The notes beneath the pieces were generated by a model. That model made no database searches. It was not told the DNA's origin and saw only the letters and a program-made list of their open reading frames with translations. A DNA stretch of 19,521 nucleotides from Thermoanaerobacterales bacterium (GTDB lineage: Bacteria; Actinomycetota; Acidimicrobiia; Acidimicrobiales; JACDCH01): the NCBI GenBank assembly GCA_017577565.1, contig PKRH01000064.1:1-19521 (forward strand), in the 5' to 3' direction. This document shows, in pieces, positions 1 through 7,850 of the stretch; within the stretch, counting starts at the first letter, position 1, and each line of letters starts with the position of its first letter. The position numbers were made by a program, and so were the translations under genes.

Positions 1-1158
1 CCCTCGGAGGTGCCGCCCGGCGTCGGACGACATGGTCGGCGGCGGCGGCCGGTTGTCGGCCAGGACCGTCGTGATCGACTCCGGCGTGGCCGCGCCTCGG
101 CGCTGGGCGACGGCGATGGCGGCGCCGAAGGAGATGGCGTCCTTGGGGTGGGCGTCGATGGCGATCGGGCGCCCCAGCTCGGCGCCGACCATCTGGGCGA
201 CGAGCGGGATGCGCGACGAGCCACCGACCAGCAGGACGGCGCTGATGTCGTCGTCCTTCACCCCGGCCGACCGGATGGCCCGGCGCAGGGCGACGATCGT
301 CTCGGAGATGGCCGGCCGGATCATCGCCTCGAACTCCGACCGGGTGAGCCGCACCTCGGTCTGCAGGCCCGGCAGCAGCACCGGGATCGAGACGTCGGTG
401 TCGCTGGAGAGCGCCTCCTTGGCGTCGATGCACTCCTGCCGCAGCCGGGCCACCGCGGCCTGGGCCGCCGGCTCCTCGGGGTCGAGGGCGTCGAGCGCGT
501 CGCCGATCGCCTCGCGGACGTGGGCGAACACCGCCTCGTCGAAGTCGATGCCGCCCAGGCGCTCCATGCCCTCGGGCGAGCCGATGATCTCGAAGCCCTG
601 GGCGGTGCGGCGCACGACCGCGGCGTCGAAGGTGCCGCCGCCCAGGTCGTAGACGGCGACGGTCGAGCCCGGCGCCAGCGAGCGCTGGGAGGCGTAGAAG
701 GTCGCCGCGGCCACGGGCTCGGCCAGCATCAGCGCGGCGTCGAGGTCGACCTGGCGGACCGCCTGGGTGAACAGGTCGAGCTTGTAGGGGCCCCAGTTGG
801 CCGGGTGGGTCAGCGCGATGGCCTTGGGCGGCTCGCCCTGCTGCTCGCACACCCGGTCGACGGCCCACCGCAGCAGCCGGGCCATGAGCATCTCGGCGGC
901 GTACGGCGTGCCGCCGAGGATGATCGGCGTCGGGTCGCCGACCCGACGCTTGAACTCGCGGGCCACCCGGCCGGGATCGGTCGTGGCCCGGCGGGTGGCC
1001 GCCTCGCCCACCAGGATCTCGCCGTCGTCGCGCAGGTAGACGACCGACGGCACCGACGCCGTCCGGTTGCCGAGCGTCAGGGACTCGACCACGCCGTCGC
1101 GCTCGGCAGCCGCGGCCGTGTACGTCGTTCCGAGGTCGATGCCGAGGTAGTAAGCCAT
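1..1158 (-). CDS. Hsp70-family (DnaK-like) chaperone ATPase, C-terminus cut by window edge
   Basis: The 386 visible codons form an actin-fold Hsp70 ATPase domain. Seen motifs are phosphate-1 GIDLGTTYT (residues 6-14), phosphate-2 DLGGGTFDAAV (171-181) and the adenosine motif LVGGSSRIP (310-318). The family couples ATP turnover to binding of unfolded polypeptide in the cytoplasm. Translation starts at ATG 1158 behind a GAGGAG-type ribosome binding site about five bases upstream. The domain ends near residue 360 in a proline-rich stretch (around 370), and the canonical DnaK linker DVLPLSL is not seen. This suggests one of the divergent actinobacterial Hsp70-like proteins with a variable tail rather than housekeeping DnaK. 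No grpE or dnaJ lies in the window. The family call is secure; the substrate and the C-terminal domain are unknown. Confidence 0.9.
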   Translation of the reverse strand, partial: MAYYLGIDLGTTYTAAAAERDGVVESLTLGNRTASVPSVVYLRDDGEILVGEAATRRATTDPGRVAREFKRRVGDPTPIILGGTPYAAEMLMARLLRWAVDRVCEQQGEPPKAIALTHPANWGPYKLDLFTQAVRQVDLDAALMLAEPVAAATFYASQRSLAPGSTVAVYDLGGGTFDAAVVRRTAQGFEIIGSPEGMERLGGIDFDEAVFAHVREAIGDALDALDPEEPAAQAAVARLRQECIDAKEALSSDTDVSIPVLLPGLQTEVRLTRSEFEAMIRPAISETIVALRRAIRSAGVKDDDISAVLLVGGSSRIPLVAQMVGAELGRPIAIDAHPKDAISFGAAIAVAQRRGAATPESITTVLADNRPPPPTMSSDAGRHLRG

Positions 1159-1304
1159 TCCGTCTCCTCGGGCGCGGACAGGCCCGCTGCCCTGGTCGTG
1201 TCTCCGACGGCGACGTCCGCCGACCCGCCGGAGTGAACGGGGTCGACCCTCGCCGCCGGAGGTGGGGATCCGGTCGAAACCCGCCCAGCGACGACCGACA
1301 GAGG

Positions 1305-1979
1305 CTACAGCGCCGGCAGCCCCGCGATCTCGCGCGCCCGCCGCAGGACGGCGTCGAACATCTCGGCCGTCAGCTTGCCGGTGAAGGTGTTCTGCTGGCT
1401 GACGTGGTAGCTGCAGAGGATCACCCGCCCGTCCGGCAGCGGCACCTCGACGCCGTGACCGAACCGGGGCCGGGGCGACACCCCGAGGATGCCGCACAGC
1501 ACCTGGTAGCCGAACTGGCCCAGCGGCACGAACACCCGCAGCTCGGTGAGCAGCGCCAGCTCGCGCTCGAGGAAGGGCCGGCAGCGGTCGCGCTCCTCGG
1601 GCGTCGGCTTGTTGGCCGGCGGCGCGCACCGCACCGGCGCGGTGATCCAGGCGCCCTCGAGGGCCAGGCCGTCGTCCCGGTGCACGGCGGTGGGCTGGTT
1701 GGCGAAGCCGGTGCGCCACAGGGCGGCGTAGAGGAAGTCCCCCGACCGGTCGCCGGTGAACATGCGCCCGGTCCGGTTGGCGCCGTGGGCGGCGGGGGCC
1801 AGCCCGACCAGGCACACCCGGGCCCGGGGGTCGCCGAAGCCGGGCACCGGCCGGGCCCAGTAGTCCTGGTCGCGGAACGCCGCCCGCTTCTCCGCCGCCA
1901 CCCGCTCCCGCCAGGCCACCAGCCGGGGGCAGGCGCGGCAGGCGACGATCTCGGCCTCCAGCTCGTCGAGAAGTTCCAC
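1305..1979 (-). CDS. Uracil-DNA glycosylase, family 5 (UDGb type)
   Basis: A 224-residue base-excision repair enzyme that would remove uracil, and in this family other deaminated bases, from DNA. Motif 1 is GLAPAAHGANRTGR (59-72), typical of family 5, and the second active-site motif is SYHVSQQNTFTGKLT (190-204). Cysteines 14, 17, 118 and 133 fit the 4Fe-4S cluster ligands of family 4/5 enzymes. I chose GTG at 1979 because the conserved sequence starts there (VELLDELEAEIVACRAC) and because TATCGT ends 8 nt upstream, fitting a leaderless transcript. An in-frame extension to 2687 would run through the divergent gene and is rejected. It diverges from the histidine phosphatase gene across a 27-bp spacer. 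Confidence 0.9.
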   Translation of the reverse strand: MELLDELEAEIVACRACPRLVAWRERVAAEKRAAFRDQDYWARPVPGFGDPRARVCLVGLAPAAHGANRTGRMFTGDRSGDFLYAALWRTGFANQPTAVHRDDGLALEGAWITAPVRCAPPANKPTPEERDRCRPFLERELALLTELRVFVPLGQFGYQVLCGILGVSPRPRFGHGVEVPLPDGRVILCSYHVSQQNTFTGKLTAEMFDAVLRRAREIAGLPAL

Positions 1980-1987
1980 CGGTGCCG

Positions 1988-1997
1988 ACGATAGGTT
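1988..1997. promoter_or_regulatory. Overlapping divergent -10 elements
   Basis: On the minus strand TATCGT (1993-1988) ends 8 nt before the glycosylase GTG at 1979. On the plus strand TAGGTT (1992-1997) ends 9 nt before the phosphatase ATG at 2007. Both fit the actinobacterial TANNNT -10 consensus and leaderless initiation, and they share two bases. No convincing -35 was seen. This is inferred from spacing alone. Confidence 0.5.
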
Positions 1998-2006
1998 GGG
2001 CCGGCG

Positions 2007-2813
2007 ATGCCCCGAGCCGATCGCTCCCGCACGACGGCGACGGCGGCCGGTGCCCGGCACGGCGCACGCCGGGGCCGCCGCAGCCGGCCGACGACGGTGC
2101 TGCTCGTACGCCACGGCGCCACCGAGACGACCGGTCGCGAGCTGCCGGGGCGCGCACCGGGCCTCCACCTCTCCGAGGAGGGCCGCCGCCAGGCCGAGCA
2201 GGTGGCCGCCCGCATCGCGGCGCTCGCCGGCCTCCGGCCGCCGACCGGCGACGGGAGCGACGGGGGCGAGGGCGGCACCGCCGGCGGCGACGGGCGCTGG
2301 ATCCCCCGCCGGCGGTCGAAGGGGCAGGCGCCGCCGCGGGTGGCGGCGGTCTACGCCTCGCCGCTCGAGCGCACCCGGGAGACGGCCGAGCCCATCGCCC
2401 GGCTGCTGGGCCTCGAGGTCGTGCCCGACGAGGGCCTGATCGAGCTGGACGTCGGCGAGTGGACCGGCATGGCGCTCGACGCCGCCCGCAAGCGCAAGGA
2501 GTGGGCGACGATCCAGCGCTACCCCAGCGGGTTCACCTTCCCGGGCGGCGAGTCGTTCCTCGAGATGCAGGCCCGCATCACCGGGACGCTGGAGCGCCTG
2601 CGGGTCGCCCACCCCGGCGAGGTGGTCGTCGCCGTGTCCCACGCCGACCCCATCCGGGCCGCCGTCGCCCACGCCATGGGCACCCACCTCGACCTCTTCC
2701 AGCGGGTCGTCGTCTCGCCGTGCTCGGTCACCGCCATCGCGTACGGCGACGAGGGCCCCACCGTCCTGACCGTCAACGAGACCGGCGCCACCGGCGCCCT
2801 GGTGCCTTCGTGA
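2007..2813 (+). CDS. Histidine phosphatase, MSMEG_4193-type phosphoglycerate mutase-like protein
   Basis: A 268-residue branch-1 histidine phosphatase. The phospho-acceptor motif is LVRHGATE (33-40, His36), followed by the arginine motif SPLERTRETAEP (118-129), the acidic motif IELDVGEW (145-152) and the second catalytic His212 in AVSHADP. It should dephosphorylate a small phosphometabolite or phosphoprotein; the substrate is unknown. Residues about 79-108 form a Gly/Asp/Arg-rich insertion not expected in the core fold. The first 29 residues are basic, low-complexity sequence. ATG 2007 fits a leaderless start (TAGGTT 9 nt upstream), but GTG 2097, directly before the fold, is possible. Its stop lies 2 nt before the ATG of the DUF3090 gene, so the two are probably coupled. 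Family members usually sit beside DUF3090 and SCO1664 genes, as here. Confidence 0.88.
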   Translation: MPRADRSRTTATAAGARHGARRGRRSRPTTVLLVRHGATETTGRELPGRAPGLHLSEEGRRQAEQVAARIAALAGLRPPTGDGSDGGEGGTAGGDGRWIPRRRSKGQAPPRVAAVYASPLERTRETAEPIARLLGLEVVPDEGLIELDVGEWTGMALDAARKRKEWATIQRYPSGFTFPGGESFLEMQARITGTLERLRVAHPGEVVVAVSHADPIRAAVAHAMGTHLDLFQRVVVSPCSVTAIAYGDEGPTVLTVNETGATGALVPS

Positions 2814-2815
2814 CC

Positions 2816-3292
2816 ATGGGTGAGTCCTACGACTTCCCTCGCGCCGAGGTGTTCTGGCCGGGGGCCGAGGGCCCTCCCGGCAAGCGCGTCTTCTTCCTCG
2901 CCGGCGGCGACGAGGACGGCCTCGTCTTCCTCCGCTGCGAGAAGCAGCAGGTCGCGGCGCTCGGCGAGTACCTCATGGCCCTCCTCGACGACCTCTCGCC
3001 CGACATCGAGCCCGCCGCCGGGTACGGCACGGTCACGCCGCTGTCGTTCGCCTGGGTCGTCGGGTCGATCGGGGTGAAGTACGACGAGCCCGAGGAGCGC
3101 ATCGTCGTCGTGCTCGAGGAGCTGACGACCGGCGAGGAGCCGCCGGGCATCGCCCGGTTCTGCTTCACCCTCCCCCAGGCCAAGGCCTTCGCCCGGTTCG
3201 CCCTGGAGCTCGTCGCCCAGGGGCGCCCGGACTGCGGCCTGTGCGGCCTGCCGATCGACCCCGAGGGGCACGTCTGCCCGCGGCTGAACTGA
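2816..3292 (+). CDS. DUF3090 family protein
   Basis: A 158-residue conserved actinobacterial protein of unknown biochemical function. It opens with SYDFPRAEVFWPGAEGPPG and a beta-rich FFLAGGDEDGLVFLRCEKQQ segment (26-45), and it closes with a putative metal site, Cys140-x2-Cys143 then His152 and Cys154 (CGLCGLPIDPEGHVCPR), characteristic of the family. The chosen ATG is 2 nt after the phosphatase stop. An in-frame GTG at 2810, overlapping that stop, would add two residues and is an alternative. The next gene begins 11 nt downstream. The conserved order phosphatase-DUF3090-kinase-fold protein suggests that the three work together. Cytosolic, with no signal peptide or membrane segment. Confidence 0.9.
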   Translation: MGESYDFPRAEVFWPGAEGPPGKRVFFLAGGDEDGLVFLRCEKQQVAALGEYLMALLDDLSPDIEPAAGYGTVTPLSFAWVVGSIGVKYDEPEERIVVVLEELTTGEEPPGIARFCFTLPQAKAFARFALELVAQGRPDCGLCGLPIDPEGHVCPRLN

Positions 3293-3303
3293 GCCGTGCC
3301 GCC

Positions 3304-4026
3304 ATGCCGACGACCCCGACGGACCGCGACACCGTGCTCGAGATCCTGCGCGCCGGCGAGGTCGAGGTGCTCGGGCGCATGCCCTGGAGCTCGAACGCCA
3401 CGCTGCTCGTCGAGGTCCGCCACGAGCGCGGCTGCCTGCGGGCCGTCTACAAGCCCCGCAAGGGCGAGCGGCCGCTGTGGGACTTCCCGCCCGGGCTCGA
3501 CCGGCGGGAGGTGGCGGCCTACGAGCTGTCGGCCTGGCTGGGCTGGGACATCGTGCCCGAGACCGTGCTGCGCACCGACGACCTGCCGTTCGGCACCGGG
3601 TCGCTCCAGCGGTTCGTGCCCTTCGACCCCGAGGTCCACTACTTCACGCTGGTCGAGGAGCCCGAGCACCACCCCGCCCTGCGCACCATCGCCTGCTTCG
3701 ACCTGCTGGCCAACAGCGCCGACCGCAAGGGCGGCCACTGCCTGGCCGACGAGGAGGGGCGCATCTGGGCGGTCGACAACGGCCTGACGTTCCACCGCGA
3801 GCCCAAGCTCCGCACGGTCATCTGGGACTTCGCCACCGAGGCCATCGACGACCACCTGCTCGAGGGCGTGCGCCGGGTGGCGGAGGAGGGCGGCCCCGAG
3901 GCCCTCGACGGGCTGATCGACGCCGAGGAGCGGGCCGCGCTCGTCCGGCGGGCCGAGCGGGTGGCGGACAGCGGCACCTTCCCGGTCGACACGACGGGCC
4001 GCCGCTACCCGTGGCCCTTCGTGTGA
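3304..4026 (+). CDS. SCO1664-family protein, PI3/4-kinase-like fold
   Basis: A 240-residue protein with features of an atypical kinase related to the PI3/4-kinase and HipA folds. A putative nucleotide loop, GRMPWSSNATLLV, lies at 24-36. A lysine in AVYKP (Lys50) would contact phosphate. The catalytic-loop-like ADRKGGH (139-145) resembles the DRKxxN loop of lipid kinases, and VDNG (157-160) matches a metal-binding DxG motif. The substrate is unknown. ATG 3304 lies 11 nt after the DUF3090 stop; the nearby GTG 3296 is out of frame. In other actinobacteria this gene often precedes mshC, but here the next gene is convergent and only 3 nt away. Kinase activity is an inference from motifs; family membership is firmer. 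Confidence 0.88.
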   Translation: MPTTPTDRDTVLEILRAGEVEVLGRMPWSSNATLLVEVRHERGCLRAVYKPRKGERPLWDFPPGLDRREVAAYELSAWLGWDIVPETVLRTDDLPFGTGSLQRFVPFDPEVHYFTLVEEPEHHPALRTIACFDLLANSADRKGGHCLADEEGRIWAVDNGLTFHREPKLRTVIWDFATEAIDDHLLEGVRRVAEEGGPEALDGLIDAEERAALVRRAERVADSGTFPVDTTGRRYPWPFV

Positions 4027-4029
4027 GGC

Positions 4030-6624
4030 TCAGTCGACCGTGCTGGCCTCGTCGCCGACGTTCGGGTCCTCGCCCGCGGCCGGCTGCCGCGGCAGCCAGG
4101 CCAGCTCCTCGGGCTGGCGCCGGTCGAGCCACTGGGCGAACTGCGGCATGGTCAGCGGCGGGCAGACGACGAAGCCCTGGGCCATGTCGCAGCCGAGCGT
4201 GGTGAGCAGCTCCCACCCCTCGCGGGACTCGACGCCCTCGGCCACCGTCACCAGGCCGAGGTCGCGGCCGAGCGCCAGCACCGAGCGGGCGATGGCCCGG
4301 TCGCTCTCGTCGACGGTCATGCTGGCGACGAACTGCTTGTCGATCTTGATCTCGCTGATCGGCAGCCGCCGCAGGTGGGCCAGCGACGAGTAGCCGGTGC
4401 CGAAGTCGTCGCACGACAGCCGCACGCCCAGCTCGTTCAGCCCGGACAGCACGTCCTCGGACCGGGGCGAGTCGCTCATCACGACCGACTCGGTGAGCTC
4501 GAGGGTGAGGGCGGCGGCCGGGACGCCGGACTCGTCGATGGCGGCGGCCACGTCGTCGACGAGGTTGAGGTCGAGCAGGTTGCGGGCCGACAGGTTGACC
4601 GCCACCGAGATGTCGAGGCCGAGGTCGCGCCAGGACCGGCAGGCGGCCAGCGCCTTGCGCATGACCACCATCGTCAGCGCCCGGATGTCGCCGGTGTGCT
4701 CGGCGATGCGGATGAACTCGTCGGGCCGCACCCGCCCGAGGCGGGGGTGGTTCCAGCGCACCAGGGCCTCGGCGCCCCGCACCACACCGGTCGCCAGCTC
4801 GACCTTGGGCTGGAAGCACAGGTCGAGCCCGTCGGTCTCCAGCGCCTCGCGCAGGTCGGCCGCCAGCGCCAGCCGGCGGGGCGTGGCCGGGTCGTGCTGG
4901 GGGTCGTAGAGCTCCCAGCCGCTGCGGTGCTGCCGGGCGGCGTCCGCCGCGATGTGGGCCCGCTGGACGAGCGAGGCGGCGTCGATCGCCTGCTCGGGGT
5001 AGACGGCGATGCCGACGTTGATGCCGAGCGCCAGCAGCACGCCCTCGGCCTGGAAGGGCGGGTCGAACCCGGCGATGAGCATGCGGGCGGCGCCGATGAC
5101 CTCGTTGCCGTCCTCGACGTCGGGCATGACGACGGCGAACTGCTCGCCGCTGAGCCGGGCCAGGGTGGCCGACTCGGGCAGGAGGCCCCGCATGCGGTTG
5201 GCGGCCTGGATGAGCAGGCCGTCGGCGCTGGCGTGGCCGAAGGCGTCGACGACCTGGCTGAAGGAGTCGAGGTCGACGACGATCAGCCCGACGCGGCGGT
5301 GGTTGGCGTAGGCCCGCTCGAGGGCGGCGGCGAGCACCTCGGTGAGCAGCCGCCGGTTGGGCAGGCCGGTGAGGGGGTCGTGCGTGGCCTGGTGGGCCCG
5401 CTCGGCGGCCTCGCGCTCGAGGGCGTGGAAGAGCAGGCCGTTCTCGATGGCGACCGACGCCTGGGCGGCGAGCGACCCCAGCAGCGCCGCGTCGGCCTCG
5501 CCGAAGGTGCCCACCGCCTTGCGCTTCGTCTGGGTGACGACGAGCACGCCGACGACCGACCGGTCGGTGCCGGTGATCGGCGCGGCCAGCGCGGCGATGG
5601 CCGTGAGGTCGCGCAGCCAGGGCGGGGCCTCGGTGGCGAGGTCGACGCGCCGGGCCTCGGCCCGGGGCATGAGGGCGCGCACCTCGGCGGCGTGCTGGCT
5701 GGGGGCCACCTCGACGAGCTCGCTGCCGGCGTCGCCGAGGCGGATCCGCAGGGCCGGCTCGCCCTCGCCGGTCGAGCGCAGGAGCAGGACGGCGTCGTTG
5801 GCCCGCAGCAGCTTGCGGGCGGCGGCGAGCACCGACTGCATGATCTCGGTCAGGTCCGTCGAGCGGACGACCGAGGAGACGAACTCGTAGTGCGTCTCGA
5901 GGCCCTTGTAGCGGTGGGCGAGGCCCCGGTAGATGCGGTTGCAGGCCAGGCAGGCCACCGCCATGGCGGTGATCAGCAGCCAGACGTGGGGGTGCTCCCA
6001 CAGCGCGCTGGCCAGCCCGATGCCGATGGCCGCGTTGAGGATGGCGGCGACGGCGCCGGTGCGGGCGATGACGCCGACGGCCCGCCGGCCCGGCCACCGC
6101 CGCATGGCGAGGCCGACGACGGCGGCGAGCGCGCCGGCGGCGAGGAGGAACGACGCCGCCAGCCCGGCGAGCAGGGCGAACGCACCCTGCACGCCGACGG
6201 GGTCGGCCTCGCCGAGCACGAACCGGAAGACGACGACGGCGACGACCGTCTGGGCCGAGTGGATGGCCAGCTCGTAGGCGGCCTCGAGCGGGTGGCGGAT
6301 GCGGACGAGCGGCAGGGCGAGGGCGACGCCGGCCAGCCGGGCCAGGACGAGCTCGGTCGGCACCGCGTAGACGAGCCCGACGGCGAGGGGCACGAGCGCG
6401 ACGTTGAAGCCGTACGACTCGCCGTAGGTGCGCTCGACCCGGAGGGCGAACACCTCGCAGGCGAAGAAGGCGATCGCCAGCTGGAGCCCCGTGACGTCGA
6501 GCGGCCCGTCCAGGCGGCCGGCGTCGCGGAGGGCGAGCGCCCAGGTGGCGAGGGCCAGCGCGACGGCGGCGACGCCGACGACCGCCAGGCTGCGGTGGCC
6601 GCTGCGCGCTCCGTCCCCCGACAA
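4030..6624 (-). CDS. Membrane GAF-GGDEF-EAL protein, probable c-di-GMP phosphodiesterase
   Basis: An 864-residue signalling protein. About seven or eight hydrophobic segments span residues 12-230 (for example 12-32, 46-62, 74-90, 120-138, 147-172, 213-228). A GAF-like domain follows (about 250-405), then GGDEF (about 412-575) and EAL (about 585-840). The cyclase signature is degenerate: SGEQF (492-496) replaces GGDEF, so diguanylate cyclase activity is unlikely. The EAL set is complete: EALVRW (Glu619), Asn677, Glu709, Asp739-Asp740, Lys760 and Glu796. It should therefore hydrolyse c-di-GMP, perhaps with the degenerate GGDEF as a GTP-sensing module. The start is a TTG at 6624 with a strong AAGGAGG five bases upstream. 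It converges on the SCO1664-type gene with 3 nt between the stops. Confidence 0.92.
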   Translation of the reverse strand: MSGDGARSGHRSLAVVGVAAVALALATWALALRDAGRLDGPLDVTGLQLAIAFFACEVFALRVERTYGESYGFNVALVPLAVGLVYAVPTELVLARLAGVALALPLVRIRHPLEAAYELAIHSAQTVVAVVVFRFVLGEADPVGVQGAFALLAGLAASFLLAAGALAAVVGLAMRRWPGRRAVGVIARTGAVAAILNAAIGIGLASALWEHPHVWLLITAMAVACLACNRIYRGLAHRYKGLETHYEFVSSVVRSTDLTEIMQSVLAAARKLLRANDAVLLLRSTGEGEPALRIRLGDAGSELVEVAPSQHAAEVRALMPRAEARRVDLATEAPPWLRDLTAIAALAAPITGTDRSVVGVLVVTQTKRKAVGTFGEADAALLGSLAAQASVAIENGLLFHALEREAAERAHQATHDPLTGLPNRRLLTEVLAAALERAYANHRRVGLIVVDLDSFSQVVDAFGHASADGLLIQAANRMRGLLPESATLARLSGEQFAVVMPDVEDGNEVIGAARMLIAGFDPPFQAEGVLLALGINVGIAVYPEQAIDAASLVQRAHIAADAARQHRSGWELYDPQHDPATPRRLALAADLREALETDGLDLCFQPKVELATGVVRGAEALVRWNHPRLGRVRPDEFIRIAEHTGDIRALTMVVMRKALAACRSWRDLGLDISVAVNLSARNLLDLNLVDDVAAAIDESGVPAAALTLELTESVVMSDSPRSEDVLSGLNELGVRLSCDDFGTGYSSLAHLRRLPISEIKIDKQFVASMTVDESDRAIARSVLALGRDLGLVTVAEGVESREGWELLTTLGCDMAQGFVVCPPLTMPQFAQWLDRRQPEELAWLPRQPAAGEDPNVGDEASTVD

Positions 6625-6788
6625 CGATCCCTCCTTCCGGACACCCCCGCAGCACCGTGCCCGACGAGGTGGGCTCGGTCAAGACGATCCGTGCGATTCC
6701 TCGCCCCGGATCAGCAAGATTTCCGGCAGATCCCACGCACAGTGGTCAAGATGACACGGATCCGGTCGCACCGTGCGGGAAGACGCGA
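6625..6788 (-). promoter_or_regulatory. Putative promoter region of the EAL gene
   Basis: This stretch, with the terminator to its right, makes up the 231-bp gap between the EAL gene and etfA, the longest in the window. It is less G+C-rich than its surroundings. On the minus strand TCTTGACC occurs twice, with TTGACC at 6749-6744 and 6682-6677, as -35-like elements 67 bp apart. Neither has a good TANNNT element 17-18 bp downstream. I see no ORF or structured RNA. The promoter role is inferred from position. Confidence 0.3.
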
Positions 6789-6816
6789 CGGTGCCGGGCC
6801 CCCGGGCCCGGCACCG
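6789..6816 (-). terminator. GC-rich hairpin after etfA
   Basis: A perfect 13-bp inverted repeat (CGGTGCCGGGCCC and GGGCCCGGCACCG) with only two central bases begins 39 nt beyond the etfA stop. There is no clear U-tract, which is common for actinobacterial hairpin terminators. It most likely ends the etfBA transcript and insulates the EAL gene promoter. Confidence 0.7.
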
Positions 6817-6855
6817 TACCGCGGGATCGTGGCCGTCGCGCGTCGCTTCAGACGG

Positions 6856-7815
6856 TCACCGGTTCTGGAGCGCCTCGATGAGCTTGGGCAGGACCTTGTG
6901 GACGTCGCCCACGATGCCGAGGTCGGCGACCGAGAAGATCGGCGCCTCGGGGTCCTTGTTGATGGCGATGATGTGCTTCGAGCCCTTCATGCCCACGAGG
7001 TGCTGGGTGGCGCCCGAGATGCCGGCGGCGATGTAGACGTTGGGCTTCACCACCTTGCCGGTCTGGCCGACCTGGTAGCTGTAGGGCACCCAGCCGGCGT
7101 CGACGATGGCGCGGGAGGCGCCCGGCGCACCCTTCAGAAGCTTCGCCAGCTCCTCGATCATCTGGTACTTCTCGGCCTCGCCCAGGCCGCGGCCGCCCGA
7201 GACGACCACGTCGGCCTCGTCGAGCTTCGGGCCGGTGGTCTCCTCCACGTGGCGGTTCGTGACCTTGGCCGTGCCGTAGTCGGGCACCTCGATGGTGACG
7301 ACCTCGGCGGGGCCGCCGCCCGCCGGCTCGGCGGGGAACGACTTGGGCCGGATCAGGGCGATGTTGGGGCCCGGCGTCGTGAACTTCGTGCGGACCAGCT
7401 TGGTGCCGCCGAACACCGGCTCGGTCAGCACGACGTCGTCGCCCTCGACCGCGATGTCGGTGTTGTTGGTGATGACCGGCCGGTCGAGCGCCACCGACAG
7501 GCGGGCGGCGACGTCCCGGCCCTCGTAGGTGGTGCCGAACAGCAGCAGGTCGGGGGCCTCGCCGCCCTCCGTGATGAGCTTGGCGAGCGCCGACGAGACC
7601 GGCACGCCCGGCAGGCTGCCCTGCAGGTCGCCGGTGGCGTAGACCTTGGTGGCGCCGTACTCGCCCAGCGTGCCGGCGATGTCCGACGCGTCGCCGCCGT
7701 ACACCGCCTCGACGGTGCCGGCGAGCTCCCGGGCCTTGGTGAGTAGCTCGAGGGTGGTGGGGGCGACCGTGCCGTCCGTGGCCTCGGCGTAGACCCAGAT
7801 GCGGTTCAGAGCCAT
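6856..7815 (-). CDS. etfA: Electron transfer flavoprotein alpha subunit
   Basis: A 319-residue FixB/EtfA protein that binds FAD and, with EtfB, carries electrons from acyl-CoA and other dehydrogenases to ETF:quinone oxidoreductase in the cytoplasm. The C-terminal FAD domain is intact: VVSGGRGLG (204-212), the GWVPYSYQVGQTGK segment (241-254), AGISGATQHLVGMKGSK (264-280) and INKDPEAPIFSVADLGIVGD (285-304), the family signature region. The length is normal. ATG 7815 follows a GGAGAGAGGA purine-rich ribosome binding site. It lies 35 nt downstream of etfB in one operon, and a strong hairpin follows the stop. Confidence 0.96.
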   Translation of the reverse strand: MALNRIWVYAEATDGTVAPTTLELLTKARELAGTVEAVYGGDASDIAGTLGEYGATKVYATGDLQGSLPGVPVSSALAKLITEGGEAPDLLLFGTTYEGRDVAARLSVALDRPVITNNTDIAVEGDDVVLTEPVFGGTKLVRTKFTTPGPNIALIRPKSFPAEPAGGGPAEVVTIEVPDYGTAKVTNRHVEETTGPKLDEADVVVSGGRGLGEAEKYQMIEELAKLLKGAPGASRAIVDAGWVPYSYQVGQTGKVVKPNVYIAAGISGATQHLVGMKGSKHIIAINKDPEAPIFSVADLGIVGDVHKVLPKLIEALQNR

Positions 7816-7850
7816 GTTCGTCCTCTCTCCTGCGTCGGTCCGTGCCCGGG

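Noticed and set aside
1980..2687. In-frame N-terminal extension of the uracil-DNA glycosylase
   Set aside because: The added 236 residues are antisense to the histidine phosphatase and low in complexity; the family N-terminus matches GTG 1979.
1982..2809. In-frame N-terminal extension of the DUF3090 protein
   Set aside because: The extension is the second frame of the histidine phosphatase gene, an Arg/Pro/Gly-rich shadow.
6789..6816. Long palindrome as an operator or mobile-element end
   Set aside because: It follows the etfA stop closely, has almost no loop and no partner copy or target duplication was seen, so a terminator is the simpler reading.
4375..7746. Plus-strand ORF of 1123 codons
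   Set aside because: It lies opposite the EAL gene and etfA, and its translation is an Arg/Gly/Asp/His-rich low-complexity string with no domain. It is a frame shadow typical of very high G+C DNA.
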